Assembly: GCA_024036415.1 (NCBI GenBank) | Contig: JAMWET010000570.1 | Span: forward strand, 33,735-97,734 | DNA: 64,000 nucleotides | Direction: 5' to 3' | DNA from: Prochilodus magdalenae | Lineage: Eukaryota > Chordata > Actinopteri > Characiformes > Prochilodontidae | Part shown: positions 23,048 through 36,165 of the stretch, piece by piece | Layout of the letters: the number at the start of each line of letters is the position of its first letter | Position numbering within the stretch: the first letter of the stretch is position 1 | Translations under genes and position numbers: made by a program | The notes under the pieces: model-generated | What the model was told of the DNA's origin: nothing | The model's database searches: none | Seen by the model: the letters and a program-made list of their open reading frames with translations, nothing else

Positions 23048-25088
23048 AAAAATGATATTTGCCTCTAATAATGCAAATGATATTGAATCCAAAAAAAGAA
23101 GAATTAAAAAAAATATATTTAGCTCCATTTTTTTTACAAAAAATAGATGTAATAATATATAATATATATATTAATAAATAAAATTAAGGTTCATTTCAAA
23201 ATAAATATTAACAAATTGCTACAAAAATAAACAAATTATAGCTTAATTCCAAAAATGCAATCCCAATTAGAAATGAAATTATATTTACGCCTAATAATTA
23301 AAAACAATTAATGAACTTGATTCCAAAAGTGTAATCCCAATACCAAAAAAAAGAACAAGTGTAACCCCAGTACCAAATAAATAATATTTGCCCCTAATAA
23401 TAAAAAAAATCAAAAGTGTAATCCTAATTCCAAAACAATGTTTGCTCATAATAATTCCAAGTGTAATTATATAGTGACACTATATATATTTGCCTGATAT
23501 TTGCCCCATATCATTAAAAAAATAAAAGAATGTCATTCCAAACATGTTCTCAATTAAAAAAAATAAAACTCTGGTACCTAGACTTTTGTCAAATTAAGAA
23601 TATTTATATCCAAGATCAAAATCCCAGTTTTTAATGAAATGTATATTTGCTTCATAATTTTTTTCCTATTACTAATCCTGAGAGTTTATCCTAAGACCTT
23701 GAAAGGGGCTATTTCACAACACATCGGAGTGCCAGCTCCCTGATTGGGAGGCAACAAAAAGTAGCTGTCCATGGCACAGGACAGACAGGGCACTCATCTG
23801 AAACCCCTCAGTGCATTTTGGTGTTGTTTTTTTTGTCAGATGGTCAGAACCACTTAGGTGATACCACTTAGGTAATATTTCATATTTCATATATGCTTTC
23901 TTATCTGTTCATCAAAAAACAATGATTCAGGTAATTTTCCTGAAAATGCGGTCTACACTAATTATTTTAAATTCTCAATATTCACACATTTGTCCTAAAG
24001 ATATCACTTTTACAGTGTTAATTCTGACGAGTAGTGAGAAGCTCACATGAACAGAAGGAAACATTTGGAGTGTACAAAAAAAGCCCAGAATTTCAAAGTA
24101 TAAACTTACAGATGGTTAGGGACAAAACTCTTTGATTAAGAGCATACAACAAAAACCTCCCTGAAATATTTGGACCTCAGTAGCTATTACTTTCAGGATT
24201 TAGAATGGCAGCTACTCTGTCCTGGACTGAGGAGTCCACACTCAAAACTAGAGATTCTCAGGTCAGCAAGAACTTCAAACTCAATTGCCAATTCTGCAAG
24301 TCTGTTGTGTTGTCTGTCTGCAAACTGATTTTGTGGAGTCTTAAGAAAAACACATGTGAAAAACTGGGATTAGTTATGAAACTAGATAAATCCTCCCAGG
24401 AAGAGTTGAACCTCAGTAACAATGACCTGCAGGATTCAGGAGTGGAGCCCGTTTTTGCTGGACTGATGATCACACTCTGAACTAAAGATTCTCAAGTCAA
24501 CAAGAACTACAAACTCAAATGACTTCACTGCACGATCTCTTGTGTTCTTTGTCTGCAGATTGGCTTTGTATAATATTAGAAAAAGGCCTTTAAATAGATA
24601 GGAACAAGGATCATTGATTAAGAATTTAACAAAAGACATCCTAGTCAAAATTTCTGATTTCAGATCAAAAACAACAATCTTTGACTGTCCAAAGTCCAAA
24701 AAAAAAAAAAAAACCAAAAAACAAACAATCAAAATTTGTAATGTGCCAATAATACATTCCCAAATAACATTCTTAATTCCCAAGGTTCTAGTCAGAATTT
24801 GATTAGGAACAAAGGTCTTCGGTTAGGAATGTATCAAATAAGTCCTGGTCAGAATTCCAGATAGTTAGGAAAAAAGATCTTTTAGGAATGTACCATAGAA
24901 ATAATTAATTTTCAAGATCAGAATAGCAATCTAGGGGAATAGAGGGAAAAAAACAATCATTTGGAATGCCAATCAAATTCCAAGAAATAGCTCTGAAAAG
25001 TGCCACCTAGTGGCCAGACAATAATTGAATCTATTATTGAATTGATTATTTTTGGCTTACTATATAACCACCTAAAAACTATCAGTGA
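23048..25088 (+). repeat. LRR-bearing duplicated segment, unit B
   Basis: Same order of blocks as unit A, but longer. An LRR relic is open at 24378-24480 and reads EELNLSNNDLQDSGVEPVFA before a stop, close to the consensus repeat of fish NLRC3-like receptors, in which such repeats form the sensing horseshoe. Flanking intron-like sequence and the CAAATGACTTCACTGCAC block match unit A. The unit ends with the AATAGCTCTGAAAAG and TAGTGGCCAGACAA blocks. It is not a working gene: no acceptor/donor pair with an intact full repeat was found. Confidence 0.65.
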
Positions 25089-25498
25089 AAATTCTATCAG
25101 TGCTTGATTTTATTTTTTGTCACGTTTTATCTGTCTTATCTAAAAAGCCATAAGACTCCCTGCATTACTAAGGTTTTTAACAACGTAAAAAAGAACAAAA
25201 TTCCGGTCAGTGTTTCATCTAGGACTTTTTCAGCAGGCAGCAGCATTCACTTTTCAAAAACAGCAATATTAGCTCTCCCAAGTATATGAGAGATAACAAT
25301 TCCGTTAAAACCTGCCAAGTCTAAACACACGTCAACTTTCCAAGACATTTTGTACAGTAAAGCACATTAAAAAAGCAACATTTATAATTGATCAATTTTC
25401 TCGAATCATCATTTCACTTACAAAAATAAAATGAAAGATTTTTGATGTCAGTTAGACTCTGGAGAGATACATCTCGCTTTTTTAAGTAGTTATAACTT

Positions 25499-25519
25499 GA
25501 ATATCTATCTATCTATCTA

Positions 25520-25566
<47 letters not shown>
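25499..25566. repeat. (ATCT)n/(AT)n microsatellite
   Basis: Five ATCT units lead into about 40 bp of pure AT dinucleotide repeat. Confidence 0.95.
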
Positions 25567-25569
25567 CTA

Positions 25570-26560
25570 TATCATATCAATACTTTTGGCAATATAGTGT
25601 ATGAATAACCTATATTTAAATTTATTAAATCTTTCTGAAGGTGTAACAAATCATTATATATATGTCTACGATAATGATGAGTTTAATTAAATGCAGGACA
25701 TATAGACAATTATAAACTACAGTCTCATCTTCTCAGTGGAGTCTCAGTGGAGATTCCTGAGATGAGAAACTCACTGTGAAGTAAAATGATAAGGATTTAA
25801 ATGCAGTAAAACAACACCAACACTTTCATCATAAATGAACCAGCGGTGCTGTACACAACTCCATCTGACGTTTGCCATTGGAACTGGTTATATTTGGTTT
25901 GCATGCATACTTGGAATGTACCATGAACATGTTCCACGTACTGTAGTGTTACAAGATCATAAGAGTGTGATTATTATTTGATTGGATAGATTTAGAGGTC
26001 CTCCCCAAACACTTTCTTACAAGACTAACATAAACACGCACCAGCTTTAATTCTCACAGATATCACACTGGTTAGAATTTTTTCGTTCTCACTTGTTTCT
26101 TTGTGATGGGCTCCAGGTCAAAGTCAAGAATTACTACACATAAGAATCAGGAGAACAGATGGCTTCCATAGGCTTAATACAAATATGGTGTCATGACAAG
26201 GTACTGAAAAAGTGATGAAAGAGGATTACAGTAATACTAATGAGGTATATGGATTGAAGCTAATGGAAAGTCAACACATCTCATACTAACTCCTTGTTGG
26301 TGGGAACCAAAATGGTACCTTTAGGTATTCCTGTGTAGTCACGTTGGGTTACATAAACGGGAAAGTGAAGGTGTCGGCATCGGAACTGTGGAAGCTTTTC
26401 TTGAACAAATCATAGTTTAAAAGTAGCTTTAACTCCTGCTTGACTGACAGCATTTAGAGGACCCCTTTGCGTCCTGGTCCCACTGGGGCACAAAAGCCTT
26501 TTGAGTGCTTGTGAAGAGGTTTGCCATCAGGCGGTCGTGTTGGTCTCTGCGTTTTGAAGT
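25570..26560. other. No gene recognised
   Basis: AT-rich sequence with no supported feature on either strand. Confidence 0.4.
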
Positions 26561-26599
26561 CGCTGTACATTTAGTCAATCGGGTGACCAGGCCGTGTTA

Positions 26600-27235
26600 C
26601 TCAATGTGTTTGCGAGTGGCGCGGGGGCTTGTTTAAATATTTCACAATTCAAGTCTTTCTTCGGCTCTAAAAACCTGTTCAATCCTATCGCTACACACAG
26701 TGTTGCGTTACAGTTCAGTTCCACCCTGACTGTTGGTGGTGGTTGATACATCGGTTCTGTGTCATCAAGAGCATTGTGGTCGAGTGTCATGAACACTCTT
26801 TCCTACAAAATTCTGAAGTAATTAATACAGCGTCTATACTGTGCTCTACCTGTGAACACGCTGGTGTCCGTTGGAGAGGTTATGATTCTCGTCGATTTTA
26901 AAAGCTTTTTCCACACTTGTAAGCAGCGGTTTACCAGACTTTCTCTCCGGTTGTGAATGTGTCGCCGGTAGTTCCGGTTGGAGATGACTTTGTCTGATAA
27001 AAAACACTTCGCACACTCTCTAAGCCCAGATGATTACGGCCTAATCTCAACGTGTGAAATGCCGGCGTGTTCAAAGAGAGCACAACACATACATATGTAA
27101 TTACAAAAACTCATTCGCAACACTCCTGAGCAGTGATACGGTTTCTGCCCTGCTTACTGTGAACATAATGGTTGGTGTTGCTTGAAAATGAACTCTTGTC
27201 GATTTTAAAACTCTTCCCGACACTCTGATATTTAA
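26600..27235 (-). pseudogene. C2H2 zinc-finger gene relic
   Basis: On the minus strand, degenerate zinc-finger pieces are readable. At about 27020-26940 there is CAKCFLSDKV with a following RRHIH, and an ATTCACAACCGGAGAGAAA stretch that corresponds to the finger linker (H-T-G-E-K). At about 26930-26850 the sequence YKCGKSF and LSNGHQRVH follow with indels. Another GKSFKID-like piece is at 27225-27190. Spacing of the Cys and His residues is no longer regular and the frame is broken, so this is a dead member of a DNA-binding zinc-finger family. The outer limits are uncertain. Confidence 0.5.
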
Positions 27236-27239
27236 TCCA

Positions 27240-27835
27240 ATGTGGCATATTTAAATTTTAACCACTATTTAATACACCAGGTAGTAAACCTCACACAGGG
27301 GTCTCACACCGAGTCCTCCTCCATGAATATACATGTGGTAATACATACGCCAATACCAAAAATAATGGGTGTTTTTGATTGTAATTATGTGCTGCTTAGC
27401 AACTTCCTTGAATCAAAATACTGTGTAAGCAGGCTTCGTGTGGGGTGGTGTATATATTCAGCTGTGTGGTTTCAATGTGATAACTTAGTGGGAATAAGGT
27501 TCATTAGCTATTAAAACAGAAAGCAAGTTCTGTGTATTCTGACGAATTGTTGTGATAAAAAATATCATCTTTTGTTATACTATGCTGGTGTTAACTTGTA
27601 CTGAATTTTTTGAACTAACAGTATTTGAGAGTGCCGGTAATATCAGTTTGATTTGGTTTTACTGTAAAAAGATCTAAGGCTAAAACACAGCTACTCATGA
27701 TCAACAGGGGTGTTGAATAAATGAATTGCCATTTTGATTACATAAGTAAAATATATGCTCGTTGATACTATAGTGGATTCTCTGTGTTTTGGACTAGGAT
27801 TTGATTTCTGTATGAACTAGAAGTATTTGGTTAAA
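27240..27835. other. No gene recognised
   Basis: AT-rich spacer between the zinc-finger relic and inverted unit C. No supported feature. Confidence 0.4.
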
Positions 27836-29300
27836 AAGAATTGCCCTGTATTCAATTATTGTCTGGCCACCAGGTGGCATATCCAAGAGCTATTTCTTGG
27901 AATTTCATTGGCATTTCCCCCCCCAACACTTACACACAATGTACTTTCCTTCCCCATAATTTCCCCTATTAACTTCTTGCGCGCTCTGATCTTCGCGAAA
28001 GTTTAAGTTATTTTATATGGTAACATTTCTCTATTCGTGCGAAACACCCCTGAGGTGTGTTCTATACACCCACCCATCTATACATGTTCGCACCTCATAG
28101 GACGTTTTAAAATTTAGTTTGAGAATATGTTGTTGGTACACCTCGTCGTATCAATATTCATTGACTTAATAAAGCTATCTGACATATCTTAGCCACCTTT
28201 TGCGCGTTATTATTGGTACAGCGTTCCAAACAATTGAATTATTGTTTCTAACCAATCAGTGGAAATTTTATATGTATTGCACAGGTCTTCCTTTGCTAAT
28301 AATTAATACTACACTACCGTCCTCTAGATAACAGAACACAAGAGATGCAGTGACGTGCTTTGTGTACACGTATAGTCAGGTGAGTTTGTAGTTCTTGTGA
28401 CTTGGGGAGTCTCCCAAGTTTCACAGTGTTGATCTCATCATGTCCAGCTATATGACAGGTTCCGTACTCCCTGAATTCTTGCAAGTCATTCTTTACTGTG
28501 AATCCAAACCCTCTTTTCTGGGCTCCTCCGATTTATCTATTGTTTCAAAATTGACTCCTCCCTTTTGTTTGTATACTAAGGTTCTCAATAAGATGTCCAC
28601 AACATCAGTTCTGCCAGAAAGACAAGAGACAACCAGATTCTGCTAAAGTTGTCAATTGAGTCTTTTTGAAGTTCTCTGCTCGACCGCAGAATTTCTAGTT
28701 TATCACGTTTTGGGAACTCCTTCAGTCAGGGACAAGCATTTTCTGAATCCTAGGAAAGTCACTTGCTATTAAGGTCTAAATTATTTTCAGGGATTTTTTT
28801 TGTACCATCTCCAAATGTTTCCTTGTTGTTCATGTGAACAAATTGTGCGCTCTTCATAAACTCTGCACTACCCTTACTATCTCCATTAGTAGACACCATC
28901 CAGCAGGTAAGATGGTGTGCGTTAGTAAACGATGTGCGAGCTTAGGATCATTATTGGATCGATACACAAAAAAGATGATAACAAAAAAAATCTCAAAATT
29001 AAATGCTTTGCCTCTAAATAATCCATATCCAAGATATTCAATGCTTCATTCTCAAGATACAATTCTCTCAGCTTCAATGATTAAGGTGTTCCCCCCCCCA
29101 GCCCCCATGCCATTACAGCATAACAAAATGTATGTATTTCTGATACTTTGCAAAACAATTTATCTTGTGAATCAAAATGTATGTTTTGCCACTAATAATT
29201 CCAAATGTAAATTAGAAAAAATCTACTCTGACTCCAAAAATGGACTGAAATTCTAATATGTAAAACTGGGTAACATGTCCTCTATACAATCAATTAAACA
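27836..29300 (-). repeat. LRR-bearing duplicated segment, unit C (inverted, decayed)
   Basis: Inverted relative to units A and B. 27840-27920 is the reverse complement of their end (TTGTCTGGCCACCAGGTGGC, then GAGCTATTTCTTGGAATT). 28330-28420 mirrors the block with CAAGAGATGCAGTGA. 28775-28825 mirrors the AAACATTTGGAGTGTACAAA block. The LRR-equivalent zone is too diverged to read as protein. Boundaries are approximate. Confidence 0.5.
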
Positions 29301-30340
29301 CGACTCGTATTCCAATTAATATTCCACAATTCCGCACTTCCAATTTAATATATATGGCCCTTATTATTACAAAAAATAAATATATAAAAATTGATGTAGC
29401 TCGTGATAGGTTGATTTTGGATCACACAACACACTCCTGCGTGCCAATACCCAAATCGGTCCAAAATCAACTCCTACATTATCAGCGCCCTGCGACATAA
29501 ATCTCTAACAAATCATATACAATAAGCTTACGATTCCGAAACAATGCAAATCTCACTCTCCACAACAAGAGCCTGCTTTTAGTACCATGACAACTTTTTT
29601 CCCCAGATATCCGCATAGACACCATTATCTCATATAAATGTTTTAAAGTTCACAAGATTAGAGTCCAGTGTTTTCAATAAAATCAATATTTGACTTCTTA
29701 CACTCTACCTGATATATATAAAATCCTGAAAGATGTATTCAAATATCTGCCCAATTGAAAGGGTTCCTAAGCCTGTAGCTCCTCACACCTAGTAAATCCT
29801 ATGAATCATCAAGCTTTGGATAGGTTTTCACACCCGCAGAAGGCGGGACTGCTGGGCAAACATTAGCTCGCTGTGATTTTAGTGTTCTTTTTTTACCAGC
29901 TAGACATCTCCAACATCTATATTACAAACTGTGTCCTCTTAGAGACAATACAGGTTATCAGAGTACTGCTGGTGGGATAGCAAGGTTGTTTTTCCGAAGT
30001 TTCGTTGACTATGCGTTAGCCAGACCCTGGACCCCCCTTCTTTTTGTGTTGAAAAACATATTGGAGTGCCACCCCCCTCAGACTTGGAGAAGAAACTAGA
30101 ATAGTAGGCTGTAGTCTAGGGCTCTATGGGGTATCCTGGACTGGTATAATGGAAACAACAAAAGGATGACAGATGGCTACACGACCCCTCGGTGTGGTTT
30201 ATGATGTTTGTTGGTGTCAGGTGTTCAGTAACCAGCTTAATTTAGAGGCTAATACTTTCTTATTTTTGTTAGATGTCTCTATCTATTTCCAATGAAAAAA
30301 AGGATTCAGATCATGAGTTCATCGCACATGCGTGCGCGTC
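29301..30340. other. No gene recognised
   Basis: Mixed AT-rich sequence. The start (to about 29420) still shows traces of the TTATTACAAAAAATAAA motifs typical of the LRR segments. There is no coding evidence. Confidence 0.35.
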
Positions 30341-30344
30341 TACA

Positions 30345-31090
30345 CTAGACTTTTTACATTTCTCACCAAAAAAAGCTTCACACATTTGTCACTAAAGACT
30401 GCCTGGGGTCGTACATTTTTGACCTCAGTATTGAATGAACTTAACGGCCTCACAAGTTGTAAGATAGTTCCTGTCTAGGCTGAGGCGTTCACACTTGAAA
30501 CTAGAGATTGTTCAAGGTCAGTCACAAGTAAACTATACAAACGTCATGCAGACTGCTTTTTGTGTGGGAATCTAAAATGGAAAAACCCGACATGTATGAA
30601 GGAACTGGATCGAGTGTGTGTTGCGTGAAAACTATACCACAATCAATTCCAGGAAATGAGTTGGAACATCAGAAATCAAGGACCTGCAGAGATTCAGGAG
30701 TGCCTGCCTGTGATTTGCTGGACGGATGAGTACACACACTGGACGTTTCTCCAGGTCCAAAATAGAACTACAAATCTCAAGCTGACTGATACTACATCAT
30801 CTTCTGGGTCTTTGTTGCTGCAACGCCACCTGGGCACTCTAACATAAAATGTAGGACCCCTGGTTGAAATACATCACACTTTTCCAAGATGTGTTACGGG
30901 ACACACACAACAATCTGGTATTTGTGAATGTACCATATAACTTCAATTGTTGTTCCAAGATCAGAATAAAACAATCTAAAAGTGGAATAGGCAAAAAACA
31001 CATATAAATTGAAGGGTTCACATCAAATTAATAAGTGGATCTAGTCCTTGATTTTTGCCCACCTGGTAGCCAGACAAGCGTTGAAATCCC
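30345..31090 (+). repeat. LRR-bearing duplicated segment, unit D (decayed)
   Basis: Forward copy matching unit B from the CTACACTA...CACACATTTGTC block (about 23950 in B) to the GTAGCCAGACAA end block. The LRR-equivalent region is at 30650-30735 and retains GACCTGCAGAGATTCAGGAG and GCTGGACGGATGA, but with substitutions that spoil the LRR consensus. Confidence 0.5.
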
Positions 31091-32375
31091 GGCACAATTC
31101 TTGGATCCAACTTGGCTATTTAAGCTCTCCAAATGGGGGGGTGTTTCTACTACCCTATCTTCCAGTGTTCCACGACTGACACGCAGCCTAATAATCACCT
31201 TACTGAGCTCGCACAGGTTATGTTTGGCGGCAAGGGGAAAACTGATTAATCTGCAAACGCACAGTGGCTCCCCAGGAGCGTGACAGTTGGAATCCTAATG
31301 AACTATAGATAGAAACAAAGGCTACCGCCACCACCCACATGGCTCTACCTCGAACAAACAAGTGAACTCTAATTAGGTGCTACAAAGCATGAGTAATGCG
31401 TAGGGGTGATTCTGTATAATCGAAGGAGTACTTGTAATGACAAAGCACACCAGGAACAAAAACAGGCCTGATTTTTATGGTCTTGATTGGGTAATCTGCT
31501 GCATTGAGGTATTTTGATTTAGAATAAGCGTGCTGCGCGGTGGCATGTAGAAGCACTGGCATTCCCACATTCGAGCAAATAAAAACATGTATTGACCCAA
31601 CATAATCGACCACATGTACACTGGTCTCTCTTACCTACATAAAAGCTTTAGCCACTTCTGTGCTAAAAACTCAGCAAGTTATAAATCTTGACAGAACATC
31701 TTCTGAAGTCCTGTAAATCATGAATGTCTTTATGTACAATTCATAGTTAAATTAAATAAAATGACCCTTTAAGGTTATTAAAAATGCCACTTTCATTTAG
31801 CTTTTAGCACTTTAGCTAAACACTGACTGTACTAACATTAAACTGTAAACCCGTATTACCAACACACCTCTAAGTCTACTGAGACTACATTTCATTTACA
31901 GTCTTTCAGGGCATCCACTCAGATTAAAGTGGGTGGGAATGGGTGGGGTTTATGCCTCACACACAACTATACTGCAGTGACTGGATTCTAATTCTGGAGA
32001 GCTTGTATGTTGTGTAGTGGAACTATGTTCTTAAATGTCAGTGTGGCAAGTTCTGCGAACACACTCACATCTAAAGAATGTGAAATTTATTAACTATTAA
32101 AGGACAATTCAATACATCAAAAACAAACTACATTAGTCTAAAAACACAAGGCGTATTATTCTTTAGTATAACAGTAACAATTTTGCAAATTTCCCACCCT
32201 CTCCTACTACTGTTGCCACAGCAATGGCCATATTAACTATAACAAAAAAGATTTTAATAAATCTGCATTCAAATTAGAGAAATTAGAAATTATTTACTGT
32301 TTCCACCACAAATGTCTGCAGGAAGAACTAGAAAAGAGCATTTCCTGAAGGAAACGCAGGATGGTTGCGCAGCTG
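31091..32375. other. No gene recognised
   Basis: No supported coding exon, RNA gene or transposon end. Confidence 0.4.
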
Positions 32376-32378
32376 GCT

Positions 32379-32760
32379 CAGTGAGGAACGAGGGATGACT
32401 AAACAAGTGCGGGTCGGTATGACTTTGGATTAGCGTCTGGGGGCCTGCCCTTAGTGGGTACGTGAAGTTTGGTGGGTCTCGAGCGAACGAAAGCATAACT
32501 GCTTGGTTTGGGTCAAAAATGACCGGGACTCAATGGAAGGAATGAAGAATGAATAAATGACAGATAAAGGAGTGCAGGTCAGTATGGCTGTGCATTAGTG
32601 CTTGGGGACCTCCCCTTAGTGAGCATGTGAAGTCTGGTGGCTCTCAGGCGAAAGAAACAGCCGGCTTTAGGTGGGTCCAAAAATGACTAGGACTGTGTGG
32701 GAGGAACGAGGGATGTGGAAAAAAAGGAGAAGCGAACAAGTGCGGGTCAATCAAACACTG
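32379..32760. repeat. Tandem repeat, unit about 150-165 bp, about 2.3 copies
   Basis: GGAACGAGGGATG at 32386 recurs as GGAATGAAGAATG at 32536 and GGAACGAGGGATG at 32702. Between them the order AAGTGCGGGTC, GCTTGGGGACC/GTCTGGGGGCC, CCCTTAGTG and GTCAAAAATGACC/CCAAAAATGACT is repeated. There are no coding features. Confidence 0.75.
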
Positions 32761-35260
32761 AACGCCTGTATCTGATTTGGTGTCTCTAGATCGAGTGGAA
32801 GTATGTTAGATAGGCACGTGTTTTGCAATCCTATTCATTCTCTATGGGAAAAAAAATCCTTCCTACTCAGAATCTGTGACTCCGATCAAAAAGCTGTATA
32901 CAAACCCACATCAGCGGATCATACCAGACAATCTGGAGTTGGAACGGAGTTGATATCTTGAAAGCTGCAGGACGAGTTAGTTGGCAATGAAACGGGAGAA
33001 AAAGAAAAATCGCATGATAAAGACTTTACCATGAATATCACTACCTGGCCCATCACACTCTATTCACACTCATGCTGTCTGGAGAGAGCTCGAAATATCA
33101 AGGACCACCAGCTTTCAGTTTCATTCCCAGTTCCAGTCCTGGACTGGTCCACACTATACACATTTATACTTTCCCTTATCTAGCACTCCCTGTTCAACTC
33201 ATTAACTGATTAAATGCTGGAATGGGAGTGTTACAGTGGAGAAAGCACAGAGATGTGCAGAGTATGTGGTCTCCAGGACTGGAATTGGGAAAAACTGAAC
33301 TAGACCAGCAAGCTACTAAATGGCTCACACATAAAACTCCCCTTAAACAGAACTCCAAAACCCACCACAGACACTCCTACTGACTTCTAATCTACCAGTC
33401 ATTGACCAGCACCCCCTCCCAGACACACATGGCTCTCAGGAAGCTCTTCATATTGTTCTGGAACAAACTGCTGATTTCTCACCACATCTGTACAAACAGT
33501 TCTACAATCCTGGATAATGTAGCACATCAGCCCCTATATCTACATGAATTACAGCTACACCTTCAATATGGCATGACCTCTTCTACAGACTGTTTTGGAA
33601 GTGAAGGACTGATGATCTGCTTCATGTGTTCAAACTGACAATGAAGCAGATGGTCGTGCACATAGAGGATCATCTTTACATTAGTTAGACTAGCACACAA
33701 AACAACAGAAGCACATGAGATAAACCAAAAGCCACATAGACTGTTCCTGAAATTGGGAGGAAATTAAAAATAACATTTTAATCTACTAGATCATTATGAC
33801 TGTGATAAATTAACTCACAGTTTTTTTCAAAAAGCATATACAGTATAAACCAGAAACAAATTGCTCTGTAGATCCAACCCAACCAGGAAAACATTACCAA
33901 CCAAATATCCTGGTCCTGCAGCAGAAGCTCACATTACTCAGCTCGGGTCTGAATGAGCTGCTTCTGTGTGTCTAGTCTATTTTAAACCCATCAGGTCTCA
34001 TTTCCAGAGATCCAGTGTGTCTCCAGCTGTCTCAGACTGAATGAAGAACAGTGAGTGTTACAGTGTCGAAAAGCTTCCCACCTTCACTAGTTCAGCTCTG
34101 TTCCTGTTCCTCCAACACACTGTCTGAACACGGAGGTGGTGTGGACCGCTGATCACAACACACTCTTCTGGTTCTCCACTTTAGTGCAGTCGGAGAAAGT
34201 TCTAGGTAAGGAATCATCACCACCACCTCGCCTGGCGCGGCTTCGCGCTGGAACCATGGAAACAGGCGGAACGATTGCTATTTCAGATCCCACCCGTATA
34301 CAGTCAAGCCACGCCCCCAGCGCACTGATTGGGAAACAGCTCCTGTTTAGCTGGAAACTAAAATATCTGTAAACAAGTAGGGACAAAATGCCTTAAATCT
34401 GAATCTTTGAGTCTACCAAAAGTCAGTTAATTTCAAATTATTAATATGTCGAATGGGACACGTTATTAATTATTGCAGACAAATCACACACTGACGCTTA
34501 ATGAAAGCACTTAGTAAGAGAAAGCCGTATCTACACTCCTAACATAGAGATGATTAAATCGTACAGTGTAAATCGCCATGACTTATAAATAGAGGCCATT
34601 CAATTAACTCTGAATGGGTATCATTAGAACCTTTGTCTGTGCTGCTCATAGGATTTCATATCAGAGCTCTGGGCTTTAACATTTCTGAGATCCTGAGTAT
34701 ACATTACTCACATTTATACCATAATCCACAATCAGAAATGATTTATATATTCAACAGTTACTCTCCTTCAACCCTATTACATCATTTTCACTAAAATAAC
34801 CCTAAATGATTTATTCAGCTCACACGGGATTTGTGTATCGTCCTTTTAACAGTGGGAATGATTATGTGTGTAATGTAGTTGAACAAATATCTGAAAATAA
34901 ATACTGAAATTAGTAAAAAGAAAGTTGTAAATATTCCAAGATCTCAAAAGCTGCTTAAATGAATAAGTCATGTATTTTCTTGAATTAACTGGCTTTTAGT
35001 GTGAATGTGACTTTCTTTACTGAAAGCTAAATAACTTTTTAAACAATATCAGTCTGCATATTGTTTCAATATTCAATCTGCTTTTTCCAGGTTTCTGAGT
35101 GTTGGTAACATGGTACACCTGATAAACAGTGTATCTTTGAAGCCTGAGCCGGACCAATCGGACCAATCCAATTATTCTGTACTGTATTATCTGTATTTTA
35201 ATGCAGACCAGAAAATATTCAAAATAAAGGGTTTGTTTTTTATTGACGCCCAAACTGTCC
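32761..35260. other. No gene recognised
   Basis: Several short ORFs without family resemblance. 34130-34340 is GC-richer, with CpGs in GGCGCGGCTTCGCGCTGG and a donor-like GGTAAGG at 34204 on the plus strand. This could mark an unannotated promoter and non-coding first exon, but nothing confirms it. Confidence 0.4.
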
Positions 35261-35274
35261 TCCAATTCTGGAAT

Positions 35275-35540
35275 GACCCAGATCTTCCTCTCCTCTGTCA
35301 TTCTTCCTCTGGCTCTTCCTCTCCATCCTCTGCCTTGTGTACCTCTAGGACCTGCACTCTCTCCTCTCTCTGTCATTCTTCCTCTGGCTCTTCCTCTCTG
35401 TATCCTGCATCCTGATCCAGAACCAGGACATGTACTCTCTCCTCTATCTGTTGCTCCTCCTCTCCATGCTCTGTACCTCTTGTACCACTAGGACCAGCAT
35501 TTTCTTCTCCTCCTCCTCCTCTCTCTGCCACTCTTCCTCT
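35275..35540. repeat. CT-rich tandem repeat, unit about 75-80 bp
   Basis: Three to four diverged units with recurring elements: TCATTCTTCCTCTGGCTCTT, GTACCTCTAGGACC/GTACCACTAGGACC, and CTCTCTCCTCT. The minus strand reads as Glu/Arg-rich peptide, but this follows from base composition. Confidence 0.65.
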
Positions 35541-35740
35541 TGCTAGTCCTCACTGACCTCTGCCTCTCCCATCTGCGGCTCCTGATCAGGTGATGTTGTT
35601 GAAACACTAAACACTAAATTCAGTGTTTGTCATCAGTCTACTTTGATAAAAAAGAGTTCATAAAGAATTTCAATAATTCAGTTTGTCAATATACTAATAA
35701 GGTGTTTTGTGCAAATTGGTTTCAAACAAACAGCAACAAT

Positions 35741-36165
35741 TGTTATGTGGTAATAGCACCATCTACAGGCCAAATCTTTTATTCCTTTTGTTTAGATATT
35801 ACCTTTCTCATTGGTTGTTAGAAGTCACATGATGACTGTCACATGATCAGGACAGTCTTTTTCATCAGCAAACTAGCTAGAGAGCAGCACATTCGAAGCC
35901 CTCTTGTTCATCTAGCTCATCTGCCTATGTGAACCTAGCAGAAGCAGATAAGTTATTTCTACCTTTATTTCATTGTACCTCATATTACTTTGGCATATTG
36001 TTTCAGTTTCACACTACAGCTTACCAGAAGTGCCGAATCTTTAATAAACGGACACTCAAGTTTCTATCATAATTCTTGGTTCTCCTCTATCTCTGAAGCT
36101 ACTTGGTGCTACTTCATTAAAGTCTGCTAAAGGTGTTTAGCTATCTGGTGATGTGTGCCTCATAA
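35741..36165 (+). repeat. Possible solo LTR
   Basis: Starts TGTTATGTGGTAATAGCACC and contains an AATAAA (36041) followed by a CT-rich U5-like stretch, the layout of a retrotransposon LTR. I found neither a clear CA end nor a target-site duplication, and there are no internal retroelement sequences beside it. Confidence 0.25.
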
